Shown here piece after piece: positions 9,439 through 18,345 of a stretch of DNA of 64,000 nucleotides. Source of the DNA: Rossellomorea aquimaris (GTDB taxonomy: Bacteria; Bacillota; Bacilli; Bacillales; Bacillaceae_B); NCBI RefSeq assembly GCF_020172085.1, contig NZ_JAIVAT010000005.1, positions 275,863 through 339,862 of the forward strand, written 5' to 3'. Position 1 is the stretch's first letter. Each line of letters opens with the position of its first letter. The notes under the pieces are model-generated. The model ran no database searches. It was given only the letters and a program-made list of their open reading frames with translations, and was not told the origin of the DNA. A program made the position numbers and the translations under genes.

Positions 9439-10836
9439 ATGGGGATAGATTTAACGGCTCTTCATTGGATTTATTTAGCTTTCATAGGATTGATCATACT
9501 TTTTATGATTTTCCGTAAAGACACAACCATTGTATGTATTTTGGGGATTTTCAGTATTGCCTTAGTGGCAACGGGATCGTTAAGTGGATCGATCAGCAGC
9601 ATATTTAATAGTTTCATCTTTGCCATCACCGAATTGCTTTCTACGATTCTCGTCATTTCCATTATCGTTGCCATGAGTAAAGGACTGACGTCAACCGGAA
9701 TAAATGATGTGATGATTCGACCATTTACGAAGTTCATCCGCACCCCTGCGCTTGCCTATTGGACCATTGGCCTGGTCATGATGTTCATTTCCTGGTTTTT
9801 TTGGCCCTCTCCTGCAGTGGCACTCCTTGGAGCTGTATTGGTACCGGTTGCCTTACGAGTCGGATTACCGGCCCTTGGCATTGCCATGGCTATGAACTTA
9901 TTCGGTCACGGAATTGCCCTTTCAGGTGACTTTGTCATCCAGGCTGCCCCTAAGCTGACGGCAGATGCTGCAGGTATTCCTGTATCTGAAGTCATATCGG
10001 CCAGCATCCCCCTGATTATTGTCATGGGAGTGGTCACCACCGTTACGGCATTCATTTTCCTTAAGAGGGATATGAAAAAGGGGAACCTCACCGTCGATTC
10101 ATCGTCTATTGCCGCTATTGGTGATGAGCACGATGCTTCACATCATCTTCTATCATCAGGTTGGAAAAAAGCGATCGCCATCCTGATTCCCATTCTATTC
10201 GCCGCAGATATTACGGCTATGGTCCTGTTTGACCTTCAAGGTGGAGATGCCACGGCACTAATCGGTGGAACATCCATCATCATTCTACTCTTGATTTCAT
10301 TGGTTGCTTATAAAGGGAAGGGGCTTGAGAAGACGACCAGCTTCATGATCGATGGGTTTCAGTTCGGGTTCAAGGTGTTCGGACCTGTCATCCCCATTGC
10401 TGCTTTCTTCTACCTTGGTGATTCAGGATTTCAAACCATCATCGGTGATTTCCTTCCAGGGACGTCTCACGGAATCGTCAATGACCTTGGCGCAGCCCTT
10501 GCTGCCGCCGTTCCACTTTCCAAAGCAGTCGGGGCCGTTACTCTTACGACGGTCGGGGCGATTACCGGACTTGATGGATCAGGGTTTTCAGGTATTTCCC
10601 TTGCAGGGTCTGTAGCCAATCTTTTTGCTGAAAGCATCGGTTCCGGAATCGCTACCCTTACGGCACTTGGTCAGGTAGCAGCCATCTGGGTCGGTGGGGG
10701 AACCCTCGTACCATGGGCACTAATACCCGCAGCCGCCATCTGCGGAGTCGACCCATTCGAACTCGCCCGGCGCAACCTCCTACCCGTCATCATCGGCTTA
10801 ATCGCTACTACCATAGTAGCAGTGTTTTTAATATAA
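9439..10836 (+). CDS. multi-pass permease of the ion-transporter (GntP/DcuC/NhaC-like) type
   Basis: 465 residues, almost entirely hydrophobic, with about 11-12 membrane segments and two gly/ala-rich re-entrant-like stretches (LFGHGIALSGDFVIQAAPK and the GAITGLDGSGFSG region). The architecture resembles the ion-transporter superfamily that carries organic anions or sodium. I do not recognise the substrate. ATG start after GAGGAGG with good spacing. It is a single-gene unit between liaF (divergent) and a terminator. Confidence is high that it is a transporter, low for any substrate. Confidence 0.75.
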   Translation: MGIDLTALHWIYLAFIGLIILFMIFRKDTTIVCILGIFSIALVATGSLSGSISSIFNSFIFAITELLSTILVISIIVAMSKGLTSTGINDVMIRPFTKFIRTPALAYWTIGLVMMFISWFFWPSPAVALLGAVLVPVALRVGLPALGIAMAMNLFGHGIALSGDFVIQAAPKLTADAAGIPVSEVISASIPLIIVMGVVTTVTAFIFLKRDMKKGNLTVDSSSIAAIGDEHDASHHLLSSGWKKAIAILIPILFAADITAMVLFDLQGGDATALIGGTSIIILLLISLVAYKGKGLEKTTSFMIDGFQFGFKVFGPVIPIAAFFYLGDSGFQTIIGDFLPGTSHGIVNDLGAALAAAVPLSKAVGAVTLTTVGAITGLDGSGFSGISLAGSVANLFAESIGSGIATLTALGQVAAIWVGGGTLVPWALIPAAAICGVDPFELARRNLLPVIIGLIATTIVAVFLI

Positions 10837-10878
10837 AAGGAGAGGGACGGACCTTGGCTTTCAAGGTCCGTCCCTCCT
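10837..10878. terminator. bidirectional terminator
   Basis: GAGGGACGGACCTTG pairs with CAAGGTCCGTCCCTC. It lies between the permease and the converging PAP2 gene. An 18-base piece of its right arm recurs at 24943-24960. Confidence 0.8.
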
Positions 10879-11470
10879 ACCTTCCAGGTCTCTTCTCATA
10901 AAGGAAGATACATAGTACGAAAAAGGAGTATCCCAAAAGGAAACCGGCAGCAACATCAGAGGGGAAGTGAACCTGTTCCACCACCCTGCTTATCCCTGTA
11001 AAAAGGGAGAGGATGACAGCAAAAATAAAAATCGCGATTCTCTTTCCTGCGGAAGAAATCTCTTTACTCAGAAAATACGCGAGGACCAGTAAGAAAACAA
11101 GTCCGACCATAGCATGGCCGCTCGGAAAGCTGAATCCCTCTTCTCCATGAGAGTATGGTGGCCGCTCCCGTCCCATCAAGCCTTTGATCGCTTTATTCAA
11201 TACATTGCTCCCGGCTACCAACACTACAACGGTGATGATGCCAACAAAGTCCTTCTTAATCCACCATAGATACAGAATTAAAGCAATGGTCCCAATTCCT
11301 ATCACCAATTCCGTGCCGACCACTGAAAACCATTTGAGAAAGTGTAGACTATGCATATTCACAAGCAAGTAATCTTCTCCGAAAATGTCTATTTCATGAT
11401 AAACAAAATGGGCGATGGCCATAAATAGTACGAAAGAAATGATAGCCGTTATGTAATGGATTTTTTTCAT
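10877..11470 (-). CDS. PAP2-superfamily membrane phosphatase
   Basis: 197 residues with about five to six membrane segments and the three PAP2 motifs: KGLMGRERP, FPSGHAM and SRVVEQVHFPSD. Such enzymes remove phosphate from lipids, for example undecaprenyl pyrophosphate or phosphatidylglycerol phosphate, at the outer face of the membrane. Which substrate is used here is not clear from sequence. ATG start with GGGGGAATACG upstream. Monocistronic. Confidence 0.85.
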   Translation of the reverse strand: MKKIHYITAIISFVLFMAIAHFVYHEIDIFGEDYLLVNMHSLHFLKWFSVVGTELVIGIGTIALILYLWWIKKDFVGIITVVVLVAGSNVLNKAIKGLMGRERPPYSHGEEGFSFPSGHAMVGLVFLLVLAYFLSKEISSAGKRIAIFIFAVILSLFTGISRVVEQVHFPSDVAAGFLLGYSFFVLCIFLYEKRPGR

Positions 11471-11569
11471 CGTATTCCCCCTAGCATTTCATTATAATTC
11501 CCCACTCCTCCCCTCACGTTTAGTGTTATAATATTCGTAATATTCACCAAACATTAGGAGGTTCTGCAC

Positions 11570-12772
11570 TTGCTGAATGAATTATATCAGAAATTAGAAG
11601 AACGTTGGATAGAAATGGTTGAAATCAGAAGATTTCTCCATCAACACCCGGAGTTATCCTTCCAAGAAGTAAACACGGCAAAGTATATCGCGAATTACTA
11701 CAAAGACCTCGGCATCCCCGTAAAGGAACAAGTCGGCGGAAACGGTGTCGTTGCCAGAATTGAAGGTTCTCTGCCCGGTAAGACCGTAGCCCTTCGTGCA
11801 GACTTTGACGCCCTTCCCATTCAGGATGAAAAGGATGTGGAATATCGCTCGACCGTACCAGGTGTCATGCATGCATGCGGGCACGACGGACATACAGCCA
11901 CACTTCTTGTACTCGGGAAGACCCTCCATGAAATGCGTGATACCCTTTCGGGAACAGTGGTTCTCATTCATCAGCACGCTGAAGAATATGCACCTGGTGG
12001 AGCAAAATCCATGATTGAAGCGGGATGTCTGGAAGGCGTTGACGTCATCTTCGGAACGCATTTATGGTCCACCGAACCGCTCGGAAAAGTCCTCTACCGA
12101 ACCGGACCGATCATGGCCGCAGCAGACCGTTTTGAAATTGTGATCAAAGGTTCCGGAGGTCACGGCGCACAGCCTCATAAAACTAAGGATTCCATCGTGA
12201 TAGGGGCTCAAGTTGTTTCTGACCTCCAGCAAATAGTCAGCAGAAGAGTTAATCCAATCGAACCTGCCGTCGTGACCATCGGTTCCTTTATAGCGGATAA
12301 TGCGTTTAATGTCATAGCGGATTCAGCTAAGCTGGTTGGAACGGTACGCACCTTCAATCCTGAAGTCAGGGATTTTATTGAAGAAGAAATCGAACAGATT
12401 TTAAAAGGGGTATGCCTTTCAGGCCGCTGTGATTATGACTACGTGTATGACCGTGGATATCCTGCGGTAGTAAATCATCCTGAGGAAACTGACCTTCTTA
12501 TAGAAAGCACCGATTCTGTAGATGAAGTCCATACCGTGGAAGAAATCGAGATGCAGATGGGCGGCGAAGATTTTGCCTACTATTTAGAACAAGTGAAGGG
12601 GACTTTCTTCTTTACAGGAGCCAAACCGGATAATGTGGATATTGCTTTCCCTCATCACCATCCTAAATTTGACATTAACGAAAAAGCCCTTTTGACTGCT
12701 GCAAAATCACTGGCAAGTGCTACACTTTCCTATCAAGAAAAACATTCAGCTTCAGAAACAGTTCAAAATTAA
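11570..12772 (+). CDS. M20-family amidohydrolase (N-acyl-amino acid / YhaA-like)
   Basis: 400-residue metallopeptidase-family hydrolase. Metal-binding motifs are visible: ALRADFDALPI, MHACGHDGHTA, HQHAEEYAPGG and a C-terminal MGGEDFAYY plus HHHPKFD. Family members hydrolyse N-acyl amino acids or hippurate-like amides. The start is TTG at 11570, eight bases after AGGAGG, and no better ATG lies nearby. In B. subtilis an M20 amidohydrolase (yhaA) adjoins the ecs operon, and this gene is about 0.6 kb from ecsC, with a DoxX gene between, so orthology is plausible but not certain. Confidence 0.87.
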   Translation: MLNELYQKLEERWIEMVEIRRFLHQHPELSFQEVNTAKYIANYYKDLGIPVKEQVGGNGVVARIEGSLPGKTVALRADFDALPIQDEKDVEYRSTVPGVMHACGHDGHTATLLVLGKTLHEMRDTLSGTVVLIHQHAEEYAPGGAKSMIEAGCLEGVDVIFGTHLWSTEPLGKVLYRTGPIMAAADRFEIVIKGSGGHGAQPHKTKDSIVIGAQVVSDLQQIVSRRVNPIEPAVVTIGSFIADNAFNVIADSAKLVGTVRTFNPEVRDFIEEEIEQILKGVCLSGRCDYDYVYDRGYPAVVNHPEETDLLIESTDSVDEVHTVEEIEMQMGGEDFAYYLEQVKGTFFFTGAKPDNVDIAFPHHHPKFDINEKALLTAAKSLASATLSYQEKHSASETVQN

Positions 12773-12775
12773 CCA

Positions 12776-12815
12776 AAAAGGATCGGGTACGAATTTCGTA
12801 CCCGATCCTTTCTTC
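12776..12815. terminator. bidirectional terminator
   Basis: AAAGGATCGGGTACGAA pairs with TTCGTACCCGATCCTTT, between the amidohydrolase and the converging DoxX gene. Confidence 0.85.
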
Positions 12816-13223
12816 TTAGTAAAAACGATGGTTCTGCTCCATTTTACTGACCACCAATACCCACCAGATCAAGAGCGGCTGGAACAATAATCTGATCCAA
12901 AGCAGCAGCTGATTCGCTTCTTCCTGTCCAGGTGCAGGTATTCCTTTAATGGCTGCATATATGTTTGCAGGGAACACAAGGACTAAATACACCGCCGTTA
13001 CAAACCCGGTTTTTTCACGGGTCTTAGGGATCAACAATAATACAGACAATATAAATTCAATGATTCCCGTAATATAAACAAGCTCTTCCCTTAATGGAAT
13101 GAATGGGGGAATCATTTCTGCAAATCCTCGAGCTTCCATAAAATGAAATACGCCTGCTAAAAAGAAGAAGAAGGAAAATAAAATAAGTCCTACAATCTTC
13201 CATGCCTTTTTCCTTTTATTCAT
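12816..13223 (-). CDS. DoxX-family small membrane protein
   Basis: 135 residues with four predicted membrane segments and the DoxX-like pattern (GVFHFMEARGFAEMIPP, then YITGIIEFILSVLLLIP). No specific function can be given; some relatives are linked to thiol or redox stress. ATG start after GAGGTG. It stands alone between two terminators. Confidence 0.75.
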   Translation of the reverse strand: MNKRKKAWKIVGLILFSFFFFLAGVFHFMEARGFAEMIPPFIPLREELVYITGIIEFILSVLLLIPKTREKTGFVTAVYLVLVFPANIYAAIKGIPAPGQEEANQLLLWIRLLFQPLLIWWVLVVSKMEQNHRFY

Positions 13224-13313
13224 CTATTACACACCTCGCTATTACTTGTTACTATACCTGAAGTCATACTGAAAATAAAAAGAAGTGTTTTCATCCAGGA
13301 TGACCTTACAAAA

Positions 13314-13346
13314 AAGAAGATCGATCATACAGATCGACCTCCCCAT
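13314..13346 (-). terminator. terminator after ecsC
   Basis: On the minus strand AGGTCGATC pairs with GATCGATCT and is followed by TCTTTTTT, just past the ecsC stop. Confidence 0.75.
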
Positions 13347-13351
13347 CATAT

Positions 13352-14056
13352 CTATTCTAATTCATTAAAGAAGCGAATCCGATAAGCAAATTTTGCCACT
13401 TCACCAAGTTGATCCAGCAGTTGATAATTCGCGTACGCCCCTACCACTGCCCCGACGCCGGGGATGAGCTGCAACATTTTCATAAAATCGATGTAATCCC
13501 GATATTCCTGCTGAAAGGTTCGCCAATCGAGCTCCTTCAACTTTTCTCTTTCTTTTTCCCAGTTTTCGATGATATAAAGGACTTCCTTCTTATGAGAATC
13601 ACTGGAAAAAGCGAGCTGGAACACATACAGAAGAAATAAGCGCTCCTCATATTGTTTAGGATCATATCCATGTATTAATGAGCATTCACTTAAAAACTTC
13701 ATCTTAATGGACAAGAGCAGCGGGAAATCCGCCAGACCAAGGAAGATCCCTCCGGCACCGGTACCAGCACCTTCAATGGTCGCAGCTTTCCGGTAAAACT
13801 CCATGCGTTCCTTCATCAGTACTTCCCGTTCTTGGAGTCCATGCACACATGGGATATCCTGAAGGGACACCCATTCGCTCCCCTTTAGAGTGACCTCCAC
13901 CATTTTCTTAATACTTTCCGTTACGACCTTATGTGCTTTCTCCGGTATCCATTGGTTCACTTTCGTTTGTGCCTGCTTGGAAACCCTTTGGATAATGGAC
14001 GATTTCCTGGTGAATTTCCTTTTCCAAGACTCGAGTTCTTCTCTTTCATGGTTCAC
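13352..14056 (-). CDS. ecsC: EcsC family protein
   Basis: 234 residues of the EcsC family. It has an amphipathic, glycine-rich central part (AGTGAGGIFLGLADFPLLL) and a C-terminal GVGAVVGAYANYQLLDQL segment. Function is unknown; it accompanies the EcsAB transporter in Bacillus. Start is GTG at 14056 with AAAGGATGG about ten bases upstream. Gap to ecsB is 66 bases. Membrane association is inferred from the hydrophobic central part. Confidence 0.85.
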   Translation of the reverse strand: MNHEREELESWKRKFTRKSSIIQRVSKQAQTKVNQWIPEKAHKVVTESIKKMVEVTLKGSEWVSLQDIPCVHGLQEREVLMKERMEFYRKAATIEGAGTGAGGIFLGLADFPLLLSIKMKFLSECSLIHGYDPKQYEERLFLLYVFQLAFSSDSHKKEVLYIIENWEKEREKLKELDWRTFQQEYRDYIDFMKMLQLIPGVGAVVGAYANYQLLDQLGEVAKFAYRIRFFNELE

Positions 14057-14122
14057 TTTAAAAGCACCATCCTTTTTATCAGCCTTGACTCATTATACGT
14101 TCATCTAATCCGGGTCGTTTCA

Positions 14123-15352
14123 CTAAAAAAGTGTTTCCTCCATTTTCTTTAACCGCTGCACTAAATAGAACTGACTGAAGAAGATGGAAAAAGTCATGCC
14201 TGCAAGCAGTGTGATCAGCCCGGGAAGCCATTCTCCTCTTACAAAGAGAGGCAGGGAAAATACAATTGCCTGAATCATCATCGACTGACTCATGATTTTT
14301 TGGAAAGATGATTTTTTCAATTCCCTTGACACAGGGTAAATGAGCACCCAGATCTTATAGTCAAAACGTTTGAATAATGGAATCATTTGAAAAGCTGTCA
14401 AATAAAGAAACACCAGCGCCGTCAAAATACTGAAAATGAAGGATGAATTTGAATAAATCAGTATCACACCGATGAGGGTCAATCGAATATAGAGACCTGA
14501 ATATTCACTCGTTCTCACCAGTGAACGAAGATATAAATAGCGATAGGTCGATGCTTGTGAGAAAGGTGCCTTCACAAGCCAATCCAGCCATTTTCTCCTG
14601 TGTACTTTCCCTTTCAATTTTGGAACATCCGTGAACATATTGGCAATCCGATAAAAAATCAGCATTCGCTGTTCTTCGAGATTGATCAATAAATCCCATT
14701 TGAGATTCTTCCCTTTTGTCGCTTGGTAAAAATAAAGGGCGTATCCGAGCATCAGCACGCTGATGGCGGCAGTCATCCACAGGTCTGCTTCTGATAAAAC
14801 AAGGAATACGAGTACCGCGCTCAATAGAAACCTTACCAGACTGTCAATCCAATGAGCTTCCCTCTCCTGAAACCTCAGCATGAACCAGCGAACATAAAGA
14901 TTCCAAACCTTAATGGCGAGTACAAATGCAAGCAGCGGGAAGAAGCTGCCGAAGCTATTGCCAGATACCGCTACATACATGGGCATAAGGGCCGCGAGCA
15001 CCAGGAGCTGTATGTATGATTGGAACATAAAGCTGATCCAGATGCATTTGGTGAAATAACTTGATAAACGCCCCTCTAAAGGTAAAAGAAACACTGCATC
15101 CGCTTCCCGGAGAAATGTGTACACCGGGCTCCATGCCAATAAGAGACCCAGGATGAGAGCCATGATTAATGGTGCGGGAAAAGTTGGCTGAAGTGTCTTC
15201 ACCCACTGATTATAGGTAAAGGCTGCTCCTCCCAAAGCAAAGATCAGGACAAATAATAAATGATCGTTGAACATGTATTTCAAATACTTTTGAAGCTCCT
15301 GGTTATACTCTACTATCCGTTTCTTCCAGATGCTTTCTACATTATTCATCAT
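14123..15352 (-). CDS. ecsB: ABC transporter permease EcsB
   Basis: 409 residues with about eight membrane segments in two clusters. It is the membrane partner of EcsA; its start overlaps the ecsA stop by about ten bases, which indicates coupled translation. In B. subtilis EcsAB affects protein secretion, intramembrane proteolysis by RasP, competence and sporulation. The transported substrate is not visible from sequence. Confidence 0.9.
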   Translation of the reverse strand: MMNNVESIWKKRIVEYNQELQKYLKYMFNDHLLFVLIFALGGAAFTYNQWVKTLQPTFPAPLIMALILGLLLAWSPVYTFLREADAVFLLPLEGRLSSYFTKCIWISFMFQSYIQLLVLAALMPMYVAVSGNSFGSFFPLLAFVLAIKVWNLYVRWFMLRFQEREAHWIDSLVRFLLSAVLVFLVLSEADLWMTAAISVLMLGYALYFYQATKGKNLKWDLLINLEEQRMLIFYRIANMFTDVPKLKGKVHRRKWLDWLVKAPFSQASTYRYLYLRSLVRTSEYSGLYIRLTLIGVILIYSNSSFIFSILTALVFLYLTAFQMIPLFKRFDYKIWVLIYPVSRELKKSSFQKIMSQSMMIQAIVFSLPLFVRGEWLPGLITLLAGMTFSIFFSQFYLVQRLKKMEETLF

Positions 15353-16085
15353 CTGATTCTTCCTTTGTCAGCTGGATATATATATCATCCAACGTTGCTT
15401 CCGGCATGGAGAACTCCGCCCGAAGCTCATCAAGGGTACCTTTCGCCCTGATCTTCCCTTCATGAAGGATGACGAATGAATCACAGTATCTTTCTGCAGT
15501 AGCCAATATATGGGTAGACATAAGGATGCCAGCACCGTCTTCTTTCATTTCCTGCATCCAATCAAGTAAAGACTGGATACCGAGTGGATCCAAACCTACA
15601 AATGGTTCGTCAATGATATAAAGGCTTGGCTGGATTAGAAAGGCACACATGATCATGACCTTTTGCTTCATCCCCTTGGAGAAGTGGGCAGGGAACCAGC
15701 TCATCTTCTTCTCCATCCTAAATGCCTTTAACAGCTTGTCGATTCTCCCTTTATATTCAGATTCTGAAAGTCCATACGCCATGGCTGTTAGCTTCAGATG
15801 TTCCTCAAGGGTGAGTTCATCATATAAAATCGGTGTTTCAGGTATGTATGAGAATTGCTTGCGATATTGGTCGGCATCCTTCTTCAACGTATGGCCGTTG
15901 ATGGAAACCTCTCCTTGTTTAGCCTCCATCAGACCGATGATGTGCTTGATGGTGGTACTTTTACCCGCTCCATTCAATCCGATTAATCCAACAATTTCGT
16001 TAGAATCAATGGAAAAGGAAATATCCTTTAAGACCGGCTTCCTTGTATACCCGCCGACAAGGTGCTTGATTTCTAATAATGACAC
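15342..16085 (-). CDS. ecsA: ABC transporter ATP-binding protein EcsA
   Basis: 247-residue nucleotide-binding subunit with Walker A GLNGAGKST, signature FSKGMKQK, Walker B LYIIDEPFVGLDP and H-loop STHIL. GTG start at 16085 chosen because GAAAGGA lies about nine bases upstream and the protein then begins SLLEIKHLVGGYT as in B. subtilis EcsA. The upstream GTG at 16112 lies in the ribosome-site region. First gene of the ecsA-ecsB-ecsC operon, divergent from hit across a 705-base gap holding a repeat. Confidence 0.93.
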   Translation of the reverse strand: MSLLEIKHLVGGYTRKPVLKDISFSIDSNEIVGLIGLNGAGKSTTIKHIIGLMEAKQGEVSINGHTLKKDADQYRKQFSYIPETPILYDELTLEEHLKLTAMAYGLSESEYKGRIDKLLKAFRMEKKMSWFPAHFSKGMKQKVMIMCAFLIQPSLYIIDEPFVGLDPLGIQSLLDWMQEMKEDGAGILMSTHILATAERYCDSFVILHEGKIRAKGTLDELRAEFSMPEATLDDIYIQLTKEESDDE

Positions 16086-16242
16086 GAGCAGCAACGTCCT
16101 TTCTCTTTTCACGTATTGTTTCTATTTTATCAAAATTCCTTGGGAATGGCATGTTTTGAATAAACACCTTTCCATATTTTAGAATTCATAACCACCATGC
16201 CTTCTGCACAACATAATATCAGAAGGGGCCAGCAATAAGAAA

Positions 16243-16650
16243 AAGGGGATGGTTGTTAAAGACCAGCTAACCGATTTCACTATTGTTTGCGACTTGAAGG
16301 ATTCGTCGTCTTCTATAGTGAATGACACACTCACCCAATTCATTTAATCAAAAATTGATAAATGAGGTGTTTGTTAAAGCACATTTTGACTAAATCAACT
16401 TTCTTACTAAGCTTTTTTAGCCTACAAGATAAGGGGATGGTCAGTTTGCACAGAGTCATTCATGTTCCTAACGATTTACACATATCATCCTTATAGCAAA
16501 TGAGGTGTTTGTCCAAGACAGCTTACTGTTTCTATTGTCTTAATTGCTTAAATAGCGAAAAGATAAGGGGATGGTTGCATTGAACAAAGTTCATTCTACC
16601 CAAGAATGGTACACTTTCGAAGCTACTAACGAATGAGGTGTTTATCAAAG
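16243..16650 (+). repeat. about 135-base imperfect tandem repeat with two conserved cores in the ecsA/hit intergenic region
   Basis: Core A (AAGGGGATGGT) occurs at about 16243, 16431 and 16565, and core B (AATGAGGTGTTTGT or close) at about 16361, 16499 and 16632, always alternating A-B-A-B-A-B. B-to-B distances are 138 and 133 bases; A-to-A are 188 and 134. The sequence between cores is not conserved. Each core contains ATG with a purine-rich run and opens reading frames of only 12-45 codons. This fills most of the 705-base divergent gap between ecsA and hit. Function unknown. Confidence 0.7.
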
Positions 16651-16694
16651 AGAATGAAGCCTGACATATAAACCTTAAAGTATTACCCCTTCGA

Positions 16695-16736
16695 TAGAAG
16701 AGAGGCAGGAAACCCGTTCCTGTCTCTTCTTCATTT
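16695..16736 (+). terminator. hairpin upstream of hit
   Basis: AGAGAGGCAGGAA and TTCCTGTCTCTTCT pair around ACCCG and are followed by TTCATTTATT. It could end a transcript that covers the upstream repeat region. Confidence 0.6.
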
Positions 16737-16790
16737 ATTGTGCTAATAATGGTAAAATACATACACCATTACTGAAAGGTGGAAATGAAT

Positions 16791-17213
16791 ATGAGTGACT
16801 GTATTTTTTGTAAAATCATCGATGGGGAAATCCCGGCAATGAAAGTCTACGAAGATGATCATGTCCTTGCTTTTCTTGACATCAGTCAGGTGACGAAAGG
16901 TCATACGCTTCTTATTCCTAAAGTACATAAAGAAAACGTGTATGAGCTGACACCGGACATGGCGAGTCACCTCTTCTCTGTAGCACCTAAAATCGCAAAT
17001 AGTATTAAGGCTGAGTTTAGCCCTATAGGAATGAACCTGTTAAGCAATGCAGGTGAAGAAGCAGGACAATCCGTCTTCCATTTCCATATGCACTTCATTC
17101 CACGCTACGGCAATGGGGATGGCTTTGGGGCCGTTTGGAAAACCCACAATGACGATTATAGTCAAGAAGACTTAAAAGGAATTGCCGATTCCATCGCTCA
17201 GCATCTATCTTAA
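16791..17213 (+). CDS. hit: HIT-family nucleotide hydrolase/transferase
   Basis: 140-residue histidine-triad protein. The HIT motif HFHMHFIPR is at the C-terminal side and CIFCKI at the N-terminus suggests a metal site. HIT proteins cleave nucleoside phosphoramidates or dinucleotides. Start at ATG 16791, eight bases after AAAGGTGG; GTG 16779 and ATG 16785 are too close to that site. Divergent from ecsA as in B. subtilis. Confidence 0.93.
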   Translation: MSDCIFCKIIDGEIPAMKVYEDDHVLAFLDISQVTKGHTLLIPKVHKENVYELTPDMASHLFSVAPKIANSIKAEFSPIGMNLLSNAGEEAGQSVFHFHMHFIPRYGNGDGFGAVWKTHNDDYSQEDLKGIADSIAQHLS

Positions 17214-17217
17214 CAAC

Positions 17218-17259
17218 GGGAGTCCGCCCCTATACATGTATAGGAGTGGACTTTTTTCA
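17218..17259 (+). terminator. terminator after hit
   Basis: AGTCCGCCCCTATACA pairs (with one G-T and a mismatch) with TGTATAGGAGTGGACT, followed by TTTTTT. Confidence 0.85.
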
Positions 17260-17272
17260 GAAAATTTAATCT

Positions 17273-17300
17273 TTGACACAAGAACACTATATGTTATAAT
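17273..17300 (+). promoter_or_regulatory. sigma-A promoter of trpP
   Basis: TTGACA (17273-17278), 16-base spacer, TATAAT (17295-17300). Transcription should begin near 17307 and give a leader of about 80 nt. Confidence 0.85.
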
Positions 17301-17325
17301 GTACCTATCTTTTCGCTAATGGCAA

Positions 17326-17383
17326 TAGTGCACATTAGGAGAAGCAGAAATACAAAAGTTCAGTTTAGTTGAGGAGAGATGAG
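17326..17383 (+). promoter_or_regulatory. probable TRAP (MtrB) binding site overlapping the trpP ribosome site
   Basis: The leader has NAG triplets at 17326 (TAG), 17336 (TAG), 17339 (GAG), 17342 (AAG), 17345 (CAG), 17361 (CAG), 17366 (TAG), 17371 (GAG), 17374 (GAG) and 17381 (GAG), the last ones covering the GAGGAG Shine-Dalgarno. Tryptophan-activated TRAP binds rows of such triplets and in B. subtilis blocks trpP translation this way. Spacing is not perfectly regular, so this is a prediction. Confidence 0.65.
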
Positions 17384-17385
17384 AA

Positions 17386-17922
17386 ATGAATACAAAAACA
17401 CTTGTATCCCTATCTTTATTAGTAGGGATCGGAGCTGTCCTGCACACAGTGATACCGGGAATTTTCCTGGGTATGAAACCGGATATGATGCTGACCATGA
17501 TGTTCTTGGGCATCATCCTGTTCCCAGCCAAGAAAAACGTCTTGCTTTTAGGTTTATTGACAGGAGTCATCTCAGGATTGACGACTCAGTTCCCTGGTGG
17601 GTTCTTACCAAATCTGATTGATAAGCCCATAACCGCATTCGTTTTTTACGGATTGTTTCTTGCGACAAAGAAAATCACTCGTTCTTTAGTAGGCGCTTCT
17701 GTTCTTACCGCTGTCGGTACACTCGTATCGGGAAGTATCTTCTTACTTTCTGCATATGTAATCGTAGGATTGCCTGGAGCTTTCTTCGCTCTATTTGCTG
17801 CAGTCGTACTTCCGGCAACAATTGTAAACGCCGGAGCGATGTTCGTCGTGTATCCGATCATCAACGGTATTTTAAAGCGTTCATCCATTCGGGAGGCTGT
17901 CACGACAGAACAGCTATCCTGA
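17386..17922 (+). CDS. trpP: tryptophan transporter TrpP (YhaG type)
   Basis: 178 residues, five to six membrane segments, similar throughout to B. subtilis TrpP (segments such as GIFLGMKPDMMLTMMFLGI and TTQFPGGFLPN). Imports tryptophan. ATG start after GAGGAGAGATGAG. The position after hit and before yhaH agrees with the B. subtilis order apart from a missing serC. Probable TRAP control is described with the leader. Confidence 0.88.
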   Translation: MNTKTLVSLSLLVGIGAVLHTVIPGIFLGMKPDMMLTMMFLGIILFPAKKNVLLLGLLTGVISGLTTQFPGGFLPNLIDKPITAFVFYGLFLATKKITRSLVGASVLTAVGTLVSGSIFLLSAYVIVGLPGAFFALFAAVVLPATIVNAGAMFVVYPIINGILKRSSIREAVTTEQLS

Positions 17923-17931
17923 ATAACGAAA

Positions 17932-17981
17932 TAGAAAAGCCCTGGAGGTTATGCCATCGTCATAACCTCCAGGGCTTTTTC
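17932..17981. terminator. bidirectional terminator
   Basis: AAAAGCCCTGGAGGTTATG pairs with CATAACCTCCAGGGCTTTTT around CCATCGT. It lies between trpP and the converging small membrane protein. Confidence 0.9.
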
Positions 17982-17983
17982 AA

Positions 17984-18178
17984 TTAACCTGCCGCAAACC
18001 AGAACAGGATTCCTATCAGAAAGGTGATCAATCCACCGGAGCCCAAAATGGTAGCACGCTTTTTCAATACATTCTTAGGAGGGTACATACCAGGTTTTTG
18101 AATACTAACGAAGTTATACACCATGCTTAAAAATAAAACGACACTGAGTGCAAAGAAACCAAAAATTATTCCGTCCAT
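17984..18178 (-). CDS. small two-segment membrane protein, unknown function
   Basis: 64 residues with two hydrophobic segments (about 3-26 and 43-62) and a basic linker containing NVLKKRATIL. No family recognised. A start codon and a neighbouring terminator support it as a real gene. Single gene between trpP and yhaH. Confidence 0.65.
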   Translation of the reverse strand: MDGIIFGFFALSVVLFLSMVYNFVSIQKPGMYPPKNVLKKRATILGSGGLITFLIGILFWFAAG

Positions 18179-18255
18179 CCTTTTTGAACCTCCCCCTCTC
18201 CACCACCTCTTACCTTTATTTTTATGCTGTCAAGAAGACAGATATGAACGGACTT

Positions 18256-18280
18256 GTTTTAATCTGTCCTAAAAGGGAAA
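18256..18280 (+). promoter_or_regulatory. sigma-B promoter of yhaH
   Basis: GTTTTA (18256-18261), 13-base spacer, GGGAAA (18275-18280). This fits the general-stress consensus GTTTAA-N12-15-GGGWAW. The gene start is 65 bases further on. Confidence 0.75.
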
Positions 18281-18345
18281 AGGAGAATACATATTGATTG
18301 TAGAAATATAGTATTATAGAAATAGAAGAACGAGGTGATAACATT

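Noticed and set aside
16249..16671. Micro-ORFs in the ecsA/hit repeat as annotated genes
   Set aside because: Peptides of 12-45 residues share only the first few codons; coding is possible but not supported enough to list as CDS.
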